64,000 nucleotides of DNA from Dromiciops gliroides (taxonomy: Eukaryota; Chordata; Mammalia; Microbiotheria; Microbiotheriidae): NCBI RefSeq assembly GCF_019393635.1, contig NC_057862.1, positions 676,512,314 to 676,576,313 of the forward strand. Reading direction: 5' to 3'. A model generated the notes under the pieces. That model saw only the letters and a program-made list of their open reading frames with translations, did no database searches and was not told the DNA's origin. The position numbers and the translations under genes are program-made. Positions within the stretch are counted from its first letter, which is position 1; every line of letters starts with the position of its first letter. This document shows, piece by piece, positions 44,180 through 54,945 of this stretch.

Positions 44180-46178
44180 TATATTAATTGCTCATGGATA
44201 GGCCGAGCTAATATAATAAAAATGACAATTCTACCTAAATTAATTTACTCATTCAGTGCCATACCAATAAGACCACCTAAAAGTTATTTTATAGAGCTAG
44301 AAAAAATAATAACAAAATTTATCTGGAAAAACAAAAGGTCAAGAATATCAAGGGAACTAATGAAAAAAAAATGCACAGGAAGGTGGGCTAGCTGTACCAA
44401 ATCTGAAGCTTTACTATAAAGCAGCAGTCATCAAAACTATTTGGTACTGACTAAGAAATAGGGTGGAATAGGTTAGGCACAGGAGACACAGTAGTAAATG
44501 ACTTTAGTATTGTACTGTTTGATAAACCCAAAGACTTCAGCTTCTGGGATAGGAATTCAATATTTCACAAAAACTGCTGGGAAAACTGGAAGATAGTATG
44601 GCAGAAACTAGGCATAGACCAACATCTTACACCTCATACTAAAATAAGGTCAAAATGGATACATGATTTAGACATAAAAGGTGGTACCATAGGTAAATTA
44701 GGAGAGGGAAGGAATAGTTACCTCTCAGATCTTTGGAAAGGAGAACAGTTTATGACCAAACAAGAGATAGAGAATATTATGAAATGCAAAATGGATGATT
44801 TTGATTACATTAACTTAAAAAGGTTTTGTACAAACAGAAGCAATGCATCCAAAATTAGAAGGGAGGCAGAAAGCTAGGAAACAATTTTTATAGCCAGTAC
44901 TTCTGATAAAGGCCTCATTTCTAAAATATATAGGGAACTAAATTAAATTTATAAGAATCCAAGTCATTCCCCAATTGAGAAATGGTCAAAGGATATGAAC
45001 AGGCAGTTTTCTGATGAAGAAATCAAAGCTACCTATTCTCATATGAAAAAAAATGCTCTAAATCACTATTGAGTAGAGAAATACAAATTAAAACAGCTCT
45101 GAGGTACCACCTGACACCTATCAGATTGGCTAATATGACAAAAAAGGAAAATATTAAATGTTGGAGAAGCTGTGGAAAAATTGGAACACTAATGCTTTGT
45201 TGGTGGAGCTGTGAACTGATCCAACCATTCCGGAGAGCAATTTGGAATTATGCCCAAAGGGCTATAAAGCTCTGCATACCCTTTGACCCAGCAATACCAC
45301 TCTTTTCCCAAAGAGATCACAAAAAAGGAAAAAGGACCCACATGTACAAAAATACTTATAGGTGCTCTTTTTGTGGTGGCAAGGAATTGGAAATTGAGGG
45401 GTTGCCCATCAATTGGGGAATGACTGAACAAGTTGTGGTATATGAATGTAATGGAATACTATTGTGCTGTAAGAAACGATGACCAGGCAGATTTCAGAGA
45501 AACCTGGAAGGACTTGCATGAACTGATGATGAGTGAGATAAGCAGAACCAGGAGAACATTGTACACAGTATCATCAACATTATGTGTTAATCAACTGTAA
45601 TAGACTTGATTCTTCTCAGCAATACAGCGGTACAAGATAGTTCCAAAGGACTCATGATGGAAAATGCTCTCCAAATCCAGAAAAAAAAAAGAACTGTGGA
45701 ATCTAGATGCAGATTGAACCATACTATTTCTTTTGGTTTTGGTGCTATTGTTTTTCTTTTTTGAGGTATTTCCTTTTTGCTTTGATTCTTCTTTCACAGC
45801 AAGACTAATGTAGAAATATGTTTAATGTGATTGTACATATATAACCTATGTCAGATTACTTGCTGTCTTGGGGAGTGGAGAGAGAGGTGAGGGAGGGAGA
45901 AAAATTTGAAACTAGGAATCTTATAAAAACAAATGCTAGGGGGCGGCTAGATAGCACAGTGGATAAAATACCGGCCCTGGATTCAGGAGTACCTGAGTTC
46001 AAATCCGGCCTCAGACACTTGACACTTACTAGCTGTGTGACCGTGGGCAAGTCACTTAAACCCCCATTGCCCCGACAAAACAAACAAACAAAAAAAAAAA
46101 ACCCAAAAAACGAATGCTGAAAACTATCTCTACATGTAACTGGAAAATAATAAAATACTTTTATAATTAAAAAAAAGA
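44180..46178 (+). mobile_element. 5'-truncated L1 LINE (2 kb) with TSD
   Basis: Marsupial-type L1 holding the ORF2 C-terminal third and 3' UTR. The translations [14 protein letters not shown] (about 44310), YHLTPIRLANMTKKEN (about 45100), CWWSCELIQPF (about 45195) and KLCIPFDPAIPLF (about 45265) are typical L1 ORF2 C-terminal sequence. Stops and frameshifts make it inactive. TSD AGAAGAAGACTCT at 44167-44179 and 46179-46191. A SINE at 45938 splits the 3' UTR. Confidence 0.9.
45938..46109 (+). repeat. WSINE1-type SINE inside the L1 3' UTR
   Basis: TSD ACAAATGCT (45929-45937) and ACGAATGCT (46110-46118), one mismatch. L1 sequence resumes at GAAAACTATCTCTACATG. Confidence 0.93.
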
Positions 46179-46343
46179 AGAAGAAGACTCTCTGTCTCTG
46201 ACTCCAGGGTTGAGAAGCAGATTCCAGAGCAGTGAGATGTAGCAGCCTGGCCAGCCAAGTCTAAGGCAAAGGAAGGAGAGCCTGGTTAGGGTCAAAGTGA
46301 AGATTTCGGTGGTGTGGCAAGAGACAACTAAGAAGAGTAGGTT

Positions 46344-46507
46344 ACTGGGGCGGCTAGGTGGTGCAGTGGATAGAGCACTGGCCCTGGAGTCAGGAGTACC
46401 TGAGTTCAGGTCCAGCCTCAGACACTTAACACTTACTAGCTGTGTGACCCTGGGCAAGTCGCTTAACCCCAATTGCCTCACTAAAAAAAAAAAAAAAAAA
46501 GAAGAAG
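46344..46507 (+). repeat. WSINE1-type SINE with TSD
   Basis: Begins GGGGCGGCTAGG. TSD AGAAGAGTAGGTT at 46331-46343 and 46509-46521; the A-tail ends in GAA units. Confidence 0.93.
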
Positions 46508-46634
46508 AAGAAGAGTAGGTTGGAAGTCCTGATGTCGGTGCTGAGGACCAGGACTGAGACAGCAGTGAGCCACTTAAACAAATATTCTTCTATCTGTAAT
46601 TGCTCCCTAATATTATCTGCAAAGGGAAGAGAAA

Positions 46635-46790
46635 TTCCCTTAGAGCTGGAGGACTTGGGTTGAATCCTGCCTTTGAGTTCTCTATATGACCTTGGGTAAG
46701 TTGCCTGACTTCCCTGGGCCTCCGTTTCTTTGTTTGTAAAATGAGTAAATTAGAGTAGAGCTTTTCTGAGTCTAGATGTTGGGATTACAA
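46635..46790 (+). repeat. MIR SINE
   Basis: GAGGACTTGGGTTGAATCC, CCGTTTCTTTGTTTGTAAAATG. Confidence 0.75.
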
Positions 46791-47235
46791 AGATTAAGAA
46801 AATGAAAGCCCCAGCCATCAGGAGGTCACATTCTTTTGGGGGAGACAATATGTACAAATATGAGCCAAATGAATGCCAGGTATTTTTAGGAGGGGGAGGG
46901 CATTCGTAGCCTGGGGGGAATAGGAAAGGCATCTTAGGGAAGGTAGCTCTGAAACTGAGCTTGGAAGACCAAGGGGAGGACAAAATTGAATCTCTTTTCA
47001 TATAATATTTATTCAAGTACTTGAAAGCAGCCAGCATTGCCCCCCTAAGTTTTTCTTCTCTAGGCTAGACATGCCCAACCCTCCTATGTCACAAACTCAG
47101 GGCCCTTCCTCATCTGGGTTACTTTCCTCTGGACACTCTTCAGCTCATCAGTACCCTCCCTAGACTATGGTGCCCAGGGCCAGACAAAATAGTCCAGGTG
47201 TGGCCAGGCCAGGCCAGAGACACCATTATCTGTCT
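46785..47235 (-). repeat. L2-like then CR1/L3 LINE, antisense
   Basis: 46785-46985 resembles reversed L2 (TTTTGGGGGAGACAATATG, GGAAGACCAAGGGGAGG). 46985-47235 is reversed CR1/L3: ATTCAAGTACTTGAAAGCAG, TCTTCTCTAGGCTAGAC, CCAGACAAAATAGTCCAGG. Confidence 0.65.
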
Positions 47236-47269
47236 TCCTATATCTGGTGGCTGCACATTCTGGTAAAGT

Positions 47270-47445
47270 GGAAATAGCATCAGCTGCAAAGTTCAAGGAC
47301 CCAGATTCAAATCCTCCCTTCGACACCTGGTGACTTTGAGCCAGATGGTCATCCTCTCTGGGTCTTAGCTCGCTCATCTATAAAGTGAGGGAGTTTGATG
47401 AGATGTCTTCTGTGGTTCCTTCCACCTTTAACCCTGTGCTGTTCA
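47270..47445 (+). repeat. MIR SINE
   Basis: GACCCAGATTCAAATCCTCC, GCTCGCTCATCTATAAAGTG, TTCCTTCCACCTTTAACCC. Confidence 0.75.
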
Positions 47446-47470
47446 GTGGGTGTCCGAATGAATCATTCTT

Positions 47471-47621
47471 TTTTTTTTTTTTTTTAGTGAGGCAATTGGG
47501 GTTAAGTGACTTGCCCAGGGTCACACAGCTAGTAAGTGTTAAGTGTCTGAGGCCGGATTTGAACTCAGGTACTCCTGACTCCAGGGCCAGTGCTCTATCC
47601 ACTGTGCCACTTAGCTGCCCC
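47471..47621 (-). repeat. WSINE1-type SINE with TSD, antisense
   Basis: TSD CGAATGAATCATTCTT at 47455-47470 and 47622-47637. Confidence 0.95.
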
Positions 47622-47839
47622 CGAATGAATCATTCTTAAGGCAGCATCCTCTAGGAGGCTGTTGTGTCACACTGCTGAATCATACTGAGCTGTCATACTG
47701 TTCAGGAAAGCCCCTGGAGGCCTGGGAGCTCTATTGGGTAGCTAGGAAACCCATTTGTTGGGCCTACCTGTGAGGTTTTACATGTAACCCTATAAAATTT
47801 CATCTTAGTAGATACAGTGCAATGTTCTGGAAGGTTGAA

Positions 47840-48015
47840 TCAAGTCATACCAAGCATATAGTAAGCACCTACTGTATGCCAAACACTGTGTTAGGCTCCA
47901 GGGATACAAAGAAAGGAAAAAAAGAGTCCCTGCCCTCGGGGTGCTTACACTCTAATAGGGGAGACAACTTCTAGACAGCTATGTACAAATGGGGTGTATG
48001 TGTGTGTGTGTAATG
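47840..48015 (-). repeat. L2 LINE fragment, antisense, with short (TG)n
   Basis: TAGTAAGCACCTACTGTATG, CAGGGATACAAAGAAAGG, AGGGGAGACAACTTCTAG, ending in GTATGTGTGTGTGTG. Confidence 0.8.
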
Positions 48016-48134
48016 GATTGCATATAACCACAGGGTGAAGGCACTAGCCTTAACTTCCTCCCGGATTCTGTGTGTCAACTCTTCTCTCTGCTGAAGCTGC
48101 ATATTATAGAATCCTAATAAGACAAATACTTCAG

Positions 48135-48609
48135 TGTGATAAAATAATGGGACTTGGCAGCCACCCAGGAGCCCCACCTGAAGATTGATTTGGAATCAAT
48201 TGAATTGGGTGAGACTGAGAGACTGGGAACCTAGTTAAGGTTGATTAAATTGAGACCACACATGGCCAATCCTGAGCAGAATGTGTTCTCAGAGGCCGGA
48301 CTGCGACATCAACAGGAAACCACTCTCAACCAATCAGTCTGAAGCAGTGTGTGAGGAACGCCTCTGTTCCGGACCTATAAAAAGCTTCCACACTCAGTTT
48401 GAGGGGCAGTTCATGATTGGAACAGGCTTGTAGCAGAGGACTTGAGGAAGAACCTGACCAAGCTGGAACTCTAGGCTAGATAGGCCTTTTCCTAGCTTTC
48501 TGAACTCCACATGAATACCTGGTATGCTTTAATAAATGCATAATGCCCAAGGACTGGTGCTAAAGCTTCTAATTTAAGGCAACCACACATTTAGATTTTA
48601 AACATCACA
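48135..48609 (+). mobile_element. Solo LTR of an endogenous retrovirus (LTR B)
   Basis: A 475-bp element with terminal inverted repeat TGTGAT...ATCACA. It has a TATAAAA-like box (CCTATAAAAAGC, about 48377), a CCAAT box upstream (ACCAATCAG, about 48328), AATAAA at about 48531, and a U5-like end GCTAAAGCTTCTAATTTAAGG. Flanks TCAG (48131-48134) and TTAG (48610-48613) fit a 4-bp TSD with one change. No internal genes are attached. Confidence 0.75.
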
Positions 48610-48613
48610 TTAG

Positions 48614-49079
48614 TCTGAATTCCTTGATCCCACCTGAATGTGAAGCCTTACCAATTGATGCTTTAAGTATCAATTCTGAAACTGTTATTCATTGAATCAT
48701 TTTTAACCTCCTTCTTATTCAAGGACCAATACATGTCTAAGGGGCAGGGATCAGCTCTGGAAGGCCTCCTACCTGAAGTGATTAGGGTAATGATGAAACT
48801 GAGTGTTTGATTAAGACTAAGAAGTGTTTGCTTAATTCAATTAATAGATACATTTATTGAGTTGTCCTTCTTTTCATCTGAAAAAAGAATCCTTGGAAGG
48901 CACTGTTAAACAGTTTGATTTTTTTTTAGGAAAGTGATTCTCTAAGGTTCACCACAATTTATGTCTATTATTTTAGCTGAAATTTCACTGAGTTCTCTGT
49001 GTGCTATCTTAGCATACAATGTTGTCTTTGTTTAGGGATACTAAAAACCATAATTTGAAAATAATATATTTTGGAGGGC
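48614..49079. other. AT-rich, nothing recognised
   Basis: No gene or named repeat between LTR B and the L1 stack. Confidence 0.45.
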
Positions 49080-49186
49080 TTTTCTTTTTTTAAATTTAAA
49101 ATTTTTTTGATTAACAGAAATTTATATTCTCTCCCTTCTGCCTCCAGACTTCCATTAAAGTAAAAAGAGAAAAACAATATTCTTTT

Positions 49187-49278
49187 TTTTTTTTAGTGAG
49201 GCAATTGGAGTTAAGTGACTTACCCAGGGTGGCACAGCTAGTAAGTGTTAAGTGTCTGAGGCTGGATTTGAACTAAAT
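49187..49278 (-). repeat. 5'-truncated WSINE1-type SINE with TSD
   Basis: Poly(T), then body ending abruptly at GATTTGAACT, lacking the 5' half. TSD CAATATTCTTTT at 49175-49186 and 49279-49290. Confidence 0.92.
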
Positions 49279-49419
49279 CAATATTCTTTTAACAAATATG
49301 CATAGTTAAGCAAAATAAGTTCCTACACTGGCCTTATCCAAAGAATGTGTCTTATTTTGTATCCTGAATTCAAGACCTCTGGGTCAAGAGGTAGGTATCA
49401 TTCTTCATCATCAGTCAGC

Positions 49420-49955
49420 AAGCATTTGTTAAGCACCTACTATTTTTCAGGAACTTTACTAAGCAACAGGAATACAAAGAAAGGTCTAAAACAAACAAAC
49501 AAAAATTAAAAAAAAAACCAAGGTGGCACAGTGGATAGAGCACTGGCCCTGGATTCAGGAGGACCTGAGTTCAAATCCAGCCTCAGACACTTGACACTAG
49601 CTGTGTGACTGTGGGCACGTCACTTAACCCCAACTCCAACCCCCCCCAAAAATAAAAAAATAAAAACAAACCCTGCCCCCCAAAAAACCAGTCCTAGCTT
49701 TTAAGGAACTCAGAGTCTAATGGGGGAAACGACACATAAATAACTGCATACAAATGAGATATACAAGATAAATTGGGACTCTTTTCAAAGGAAAGGCAGT
49801 AAGATTGAAGGGGTCTGGAAAAGCTTCTTACAGAATGTGGAATTTAGCTGAGATTTGAAGGAAGTCTGGGAAGCTAGGAATGGAGATGAGGGAGAGAGTC
49901 CCAGGCATGGGAGACAGCTAGTGAAAATGCTCAGCCAGGAGATGAAATGTCACAT
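49420..49955 (-). repeat. L2 LINE, antisense, nested in L1
   Basis: TTGTTAAGCACCTACTATTT, GAACTCAGAGTCTAATGGG, AAGATAAATTGGGACTC, GAGATTTGAAGGAAGTC, CCAGGCATGGGAGACAGC, split by the SINE at 49522. Confidence 0.8.
49522..49660 (+). repeat. WSINE1-type SINE inside the nested L2
   Basis: Starts at GGTGGCACAGTGGATAG (first bases lost), lacks a few bases before CTAGCTGTG, and ends in C/A-rich sequence. Confidence 0.88.
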
Positions 49956-51160
49956 TCCAGGAGCTCTGGAATTATGGCTGGTCTTTGCATTGATCGAAGT
50001 TCTTACATTGTTGACTGTCTCTACAGCATTCTTACTATTATAATATAAATTGCTTGTCTAGTTCTGTTCACTTCCCTCCATATCAGTTCATACAAGTCTT
50101 CCCAGGTTTTCTGCAACTGCCCCTTTCATAATTTTTAATAGCACAATAATATTCCATCACATTCATATATTATAACTCCTAAATTGATGGACACCCCCTC
50201 AGTCCTTTGCCACTGGAAAAAAATAGGTATTTTGTACATTGGGGGCTTTTTTCTCTATCTTTGATCTCTTTGGATTATAACTCTAGTGCTAGTATCATTG
50301 GGTCGGAGGGTATGACGTACAGTTTAATAACTTTTGAGGCATAGTTCTAAACTGTTTTCCTGGATGGTTGAACAAATTTACAATGCTGCATCATAATGTA
50401 CCTGCTTTCCCCTAGCCCTCCCAATATTTGCCATTTTCCTTATTTATCAACTTTGCCAGTTTGATGGATATAAAATGGAATCTTAGAGTTGCTTTCATTT
50501 GAATTTATATAATTCTTAGTGATTTGGGAGCATTTCTGTCATATGGCTGGCTACAGATAGCTTGAATTTCTTCCTTGGAAGACTGCTTTTTACATCCTTT
50601 GACTCTTTATTAATTGGGGAATGGTTTTTAATTTTATACATTTGAATCAATTCCTTATATATCTTGGAAATGAGACTCTAGCAGAGAAACTTAACTCACT
50701 GAAAAAATTTTTCCCCAGCTACCTCCTTTCCTTCTGATTTTAGCTGCATTAGTTTTGTTTGAAGAAAACCTTTTGAATTTAATGCAATCAAAAGAGGCCA
50801 GTATAACTTCTATGATCTGCTCTATCCCTGTTTTGGTCATGAACTATTTCCCTATTCATGGATTTGAATGCTAATTTTTCCCCTGCTTTTCAAATTTATT
50901 TGATATCACCCTATATCATATATTCATTTGGAGCCTAACTTTTTATATGGTGTAAGGGGTTGGTCTATGCCTAGTTTCTGCCAGAATGCTTTCCAGTTTT
51001 CCTAGTAGTTTTTGCCAAACAGTGAATTCTTACTCAATAACTGGAGTCTTTGGATACTAGGCTATTGTGCTCATCTCCTTCTCTGTGTCATATTACCATA
51101 GAGTCCTTTTCAAAGGTTGGGTACATTTCTGTCCCTTTGGAGTTTTTCTTTCCTTAAGGC

Positions 51161-51359
51161 AAAGATACCTAAAAATAGAATTATTTAATTAATAAATTTG
51201 TCTCTGGCAGGCTTGTGCCCAAAATACAGAGAACATCATTTCCCCCTCACATTTCCTAGCTTTGTGTCACCTGCCAATATGATAAGTACCATCTATGCAC
51301 ACTTTTATCCACGTCAGCAATAAAAATGTCAAGGGCCAAGCACTGATCCCTGGGGGTAG
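51161..51359. other. CR1/L3-like antisense piece
   Basis: CAAGCACTGATCCCTGGGGGTAG at about 51340 resembles reversed CR1/L3 sequence; otherwise unassigned. Confidence 0.35.
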
Positions 51360-51373
51360 CCCACTTAAGCTTT

Positions 51374-51528
51374 TTTTTTTTTTTTTTTTTTAGCGAGGCA
51401 ATTGGGGTTAAGTGACTTACCCAGGGTCACACAGCTAGTAAGTGTTAAGTGTCTGAGGCCAGATTTGAACTCAGGTACTCCTGACTCCAGGGCCGGTGCT
51501 CTATCCACTGTGCCACCTAGCTGCCCCA
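51374..51528 (-). repeat. WSINE1-type SINE with TSD, antisense
   Basis: TSD CCCACTTAAGCTT at 51360-51372 and 51529-51541. Confidence 0.95.
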
Positions 51529-51690
51529 CCCACTTAAGCTTTCAGGTTGTTGTGGAATCACTTATGACTCTTTGGCCATTCAGCCACTTCCAAATCCATC
51601 TAGCTGTACTATTGCCTAGACTAGATGTCTCCATCTTTTTACAATATTCCAATATCTCAGTGGATCTGTTATCTCATTGATGTAGAGGTT

Positions 51691-51692
51691 TC

Positions 51693-51768
<76 letters not shown>

Positions 51769-51906
51769 TCAGTGAGGCAATTGGGGTTAAGTGACTTGCC
51801 CAGGGTCACATAGCTAGTAAGTGTTAAGTGTCTGAGGCCAGATTTGAACCCAGGTACTCCTGACTCCAGGGCCGGTGCTCTATTTACTGTGCCATTTAGC
51901 TGCCCC
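51691..51906 (-). repeat. WSINE1-type SINE with a (TTTC)n tail, antisense
   Basis: The poly(A) tail has become a near-perfect (GAAA)n/(TTTC)n of about 20 units (51691-51770). The body spans 51771-51905. Flanks AGAGGTTTCT and CGAAGTTTCT suggest a worn TSD. Confidence 0.92.
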
Positions 51907-52515
51907 CTCGAAGTTTCTTTCATTGTTGGAATTCACAACCCATCTATGCCTGCCCATCCTGCACCACTCTTCTTTGTGCCTTTCCATCACAGGAAGTCCA
52001 CCCAATGTACTGGAGGCCTTCCTCACTTTTTGACACGGAGAAGATACCAGCGGTATACTCATAATGTCCACCTGTCATCCCTTTCCCTTGCCCAGGGACC
52101 TGCTCACTTTCTTTACCTATCACACATTTCCCTGATGTATCCTTCACTCTTTTCCTGCTTGGATGATCCTTATTGGTTATATGAGGCAACCTGCTAACCT
52201 TCACCATATGCCTCTTCTTTGCCCTTTGGTTGATTTTCATTTTTAGTTCAGGGGTGGGGGGGACGGGACATTATTGATTCCATATCTCCTAGCCATGCTA
52301 CAGTGTTTCCAAAATCTAGGCAAACTCTATCTCCAGTATTCCTCTGATGGAATAGTCTAAAATAAAACAAGCTTGGTCTGAGGCGATCTGTTCTTTGACA
52401 AGTCATGATTGTTCTTGATGATTCTAGACTATATCCACTTCATGATTTCTAGACATCCACTAGCCATCCTTTTTAAAAACAGACCTTAGAATTTATTCAG
52501 GAAGGGGAGTGATTC
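51907..52515. other. Unassigned DNA
   Basis: Frames of 63-117 codons on both strands are unrecognised; a G-run lies at 52253-52264. Confidence 0.4.
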
Positions 52516-52535
52516 TGTTATGGCTTGATAATCTT

Positions 52536-52681
52536 TTTTTTTTAAGTGAGGCAATTGGGGTTAAGTGACTTGCCCAGGGTCACACAGCTAATAAGTGTTA
52601 AGTGTCTGAGGTCACATTTGAACTCAGGTACTCTTGACTCCAGGGCCGGTGCTCTATCCACTGCACCATCTAGCTGCCCCC
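52536..52681 (-). repeat. WSINE1-type SINE with TSD, antisense
   Basis: TSD ATGGCTTGATAATCTT at 52520-52535 and 52682-52697. Confidence 0.95.
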
Positions 52682-52984
52682 ATGGCTTGATAATCTTAGA
52701 AGAAAAGAAAGGGAGGGGAAGAGGAATACACTAAGAGGGGAACAGAAGAACAAAGTTAAGGAACATTATTTCATATAATCAATATGTGAAGTAGACATCT
52801 ATACAAACAAGGAGGAAAGGCTAGGGGGGATTGCTGACACTTGAACTTCACCGTCATCTGAACTGGTCAAAAGAGGGAAAAATACATGCACGGTTGGGTA
52901 CAAAAATACATTTCATTCAGCAAGCAACCAGGAGGGAAATAGGAAGGAGAAAGGGGAATAAAAGAAGATAGACTGGAAAGAGAT

Positions 52985-53340
52985 TTGTCCTAAGCAATAC
53001 AAACTAAGAAAGTAGAAAATATTTAAAGCAGCTCTTTTTGTGGTGGCAAAGAAGTGGAAACTGGGAGGTTGCCCATCGATTGGGAAATGGCTGAACATGT
53101 TCAATGCATATGAATGTGATGGCATGCTATTGCCCAGTAAGAAATGAGGAAAGGGACGGCTTCAGAGAATAATTCTATGAAGTGATGCAGAGTGAACTGA
53201 CAAGAACCAGGACAATGTACAACAATATTGAAAGACTTAAGAACTCTGAACAAACTAATGATTAGCCATGATTCCAGTGGATTTTTGATGAAACATGCTG
53301 CCTATCTCCTGAATGAGAGGTGAAGGACTCAGTGAAGAAA
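52985..53340 (+). repeat. L1 3'-end remnant
   Basis: CAGCTCTTTTTGTGGTGGC, GGTTGCCCATCGATTGGG, CTGACAAGAACCAGGACAATG parallel the L1 at 45360-45560. Confidence 0.8.
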
Positions 53341-53345
53341 GAGGT

Positions 53346-53400
53346 AAATACATACATGTATATGTATGCACACATATGTGTATGTGTGTGTATACACATG
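53346..53400. repeat. TA/TG/CA alternating tract
   Basis: Alternating purine-pyrimidine stretch, partly palindromic (ACATGTATATGT). Confidence 0.7.
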
Positions 53401-53639
53401 GCCAATTTGGAAATCTGTTTTGCTTGTCTATACATATTTATAACAGGGGTTTTATTTTTCTTTCTCAGATGGTGATGGGGTGGAGTATTAGAGAGAGAAG
53501 GCAGATTTTTGCAAATTATAATTTAAATTCATTGACATTATTTATATATTCCTTTTTCTTCCCTTTTTTGAAATTTAGTATGTGTGCCCTTTTCCAGGCA
53601 ATGTACAGTTACTTCTCCTGCACTGAGCTGAATCTAGTA

Positions 53640-54340
53640 AGATAAAATTCAATACAGATTAATATGGAAAGTCTTATGCTTGGGTTTGAAAAATCAGCTT
53701 CACAAGTATAAGATGGAAGAAGAAATGGTTAGATGGAAGTCTGAAAAAGATCTGAGGGTTTTGGTGGACTACAAGCTCAATCTGAGTGAGCAGTTGTGAT
53801 GTGGCAGACAAAAAAGGTAATGAGATCTTGGGTGACATTAAGAGGGGCAGAGCTTCTAGGAAAAGGGAAGTGATAATCCCTCTGTTCTTTGCCTTTATCA
53901 GAACTATTATGAATATTACATTAAGTTCAGGGTACCACGATTTAGGAGGACAATCAAGTTTGGTGAAGGCTCTTAAGACCATGCCATATGAGGATGATCC
54001 ATTGAAAGGATTGGAGATCTTTAATGTAGAGAAGAGAAGAACCAGAGAAGAGGTAATTGATGTCTCGAAGTATCCGAAGGGTTGTTAAATGGAAGAAGAA
54101 TTAGGTTTGTTGTTTAATTCCAGACCATGACCCCAGTAATGAGGGATGGAAGTTACAAAGAAGCAAATTTAGGTTTGATGTCAGGAAAAACTACCTAAAA
54201 ATTAGAACTCTCCGAAAGTGAAACAGACTGCTTTGGAATATGGCCGACTCTTCCTCCTTGGAGGTCTTCGAGCAGAGGACTCCTTTTTGTATATGGGTTG
54301 ACTAGATGGCCCCTTTGAATTCTGAAGTTCCGCAGTTCTT
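53640..54340 (+). repeat. CR1/L3 LINE 3' end
   Basis: GCTTGGGTTTGAAAAATCAG, AAAAAGATCTGAGGGTTTTG, GTGATGTGGCAGACAAAAAAG, ATGCCATATGAGGATGATCC, GATGTCAGGAAAAACTACC, then GGTTGACTAGATGGCCCC: the CR1/L3 3' coding region and UTR in order, about 700 bp. Confidence 0.85.
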
Positions 54341-54653
54341 TGAAATGTCACTGACAGTGGCTGGGAAATTCCATCAGCCAGTTCTGCCAATACCTGAGGA
54401 TGTAATGAAGTCATCAAAGGCATCCAGAGACTGCCTTACTATCATGATACTCATCTTGGGTAACAATTCCCTATTAGCCATTTCTGTTATTTCAAATGCA
54501 AAGGTCATTCTCCCTGGTGGGGAAAATAGATGCAACATAAAAATGAGAAACTTTGCCTTCTCTTTCTTGTCAATTATTATTACATCTACCCCTGGATAGC
54601 TGTTATCACTTTTTTTGCTCCTCCACTTTCATTATAACACACATACCCTCTCT
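54341..54653. other. Unassigned DNA
   Basis: Nothing recognised. Confidence 0.4.
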
Positions 54654-54945
54654 GTTTTTGTCTCTCCTCTATCTCTGTATCTCTGTCTGTCTCCTCTGTC
54701 TCTGTCTCTGTCTGTCTGTTTCTCTATCTCTCTCTCCTCTATCTCTGTATCTGTCTGTCTCCTTTGTCTCTGTCTCTCTCTGTCTATCTGTCTGTCTGTC
54801 TGTCTGTCTCTGTTTCTCTGTCTCTCTGTCTGTCTCTATTTTTGTCTCTCCTCTGTCTCTGTATCTCTGTCTCCTCTGTCTCTGTCTCTCTCTGTCTATC
54901 TGTCTGTCTGTTTCTGTTTCTCTGTCTCTCTCTCTCCTTTCTGTT
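54654..54945. repeat. (TCTG/TCTC)n imperfect microsatellite
   Basis: Nearly 300 bp of interrupted TCTG, TCTC and TCTATC units. The 79-174-codon Ser/Leu/Cys-rich frames here are artefacts of it. Confidence 0.92.

Larger units (their letters stand above)
49080..51160 (-). mobile_element. L1 LINE 3' part, antisense, split by nested insertions
   Basis: Reversed L1 3' UTR (AAATATGCATAGTTAAGCAA, CTACACTGGCCTTATCC) at 49080-49415, continuing at about 49956 into the reversed ORF2 end (TTCATACAAGTCTTCCCAGG, AATATTCCATCACATTCATA, AATTGATGGACACCCCCTC) and on to about 51160. A SINE (49187) and an L2 (49420-49955) interrupt it. Confidence 0.8.

Noticed and set aside
45069..45482. 137-codon frame as a host gene
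   Set aside because: It is the C-terminal part of L1 ORF2.
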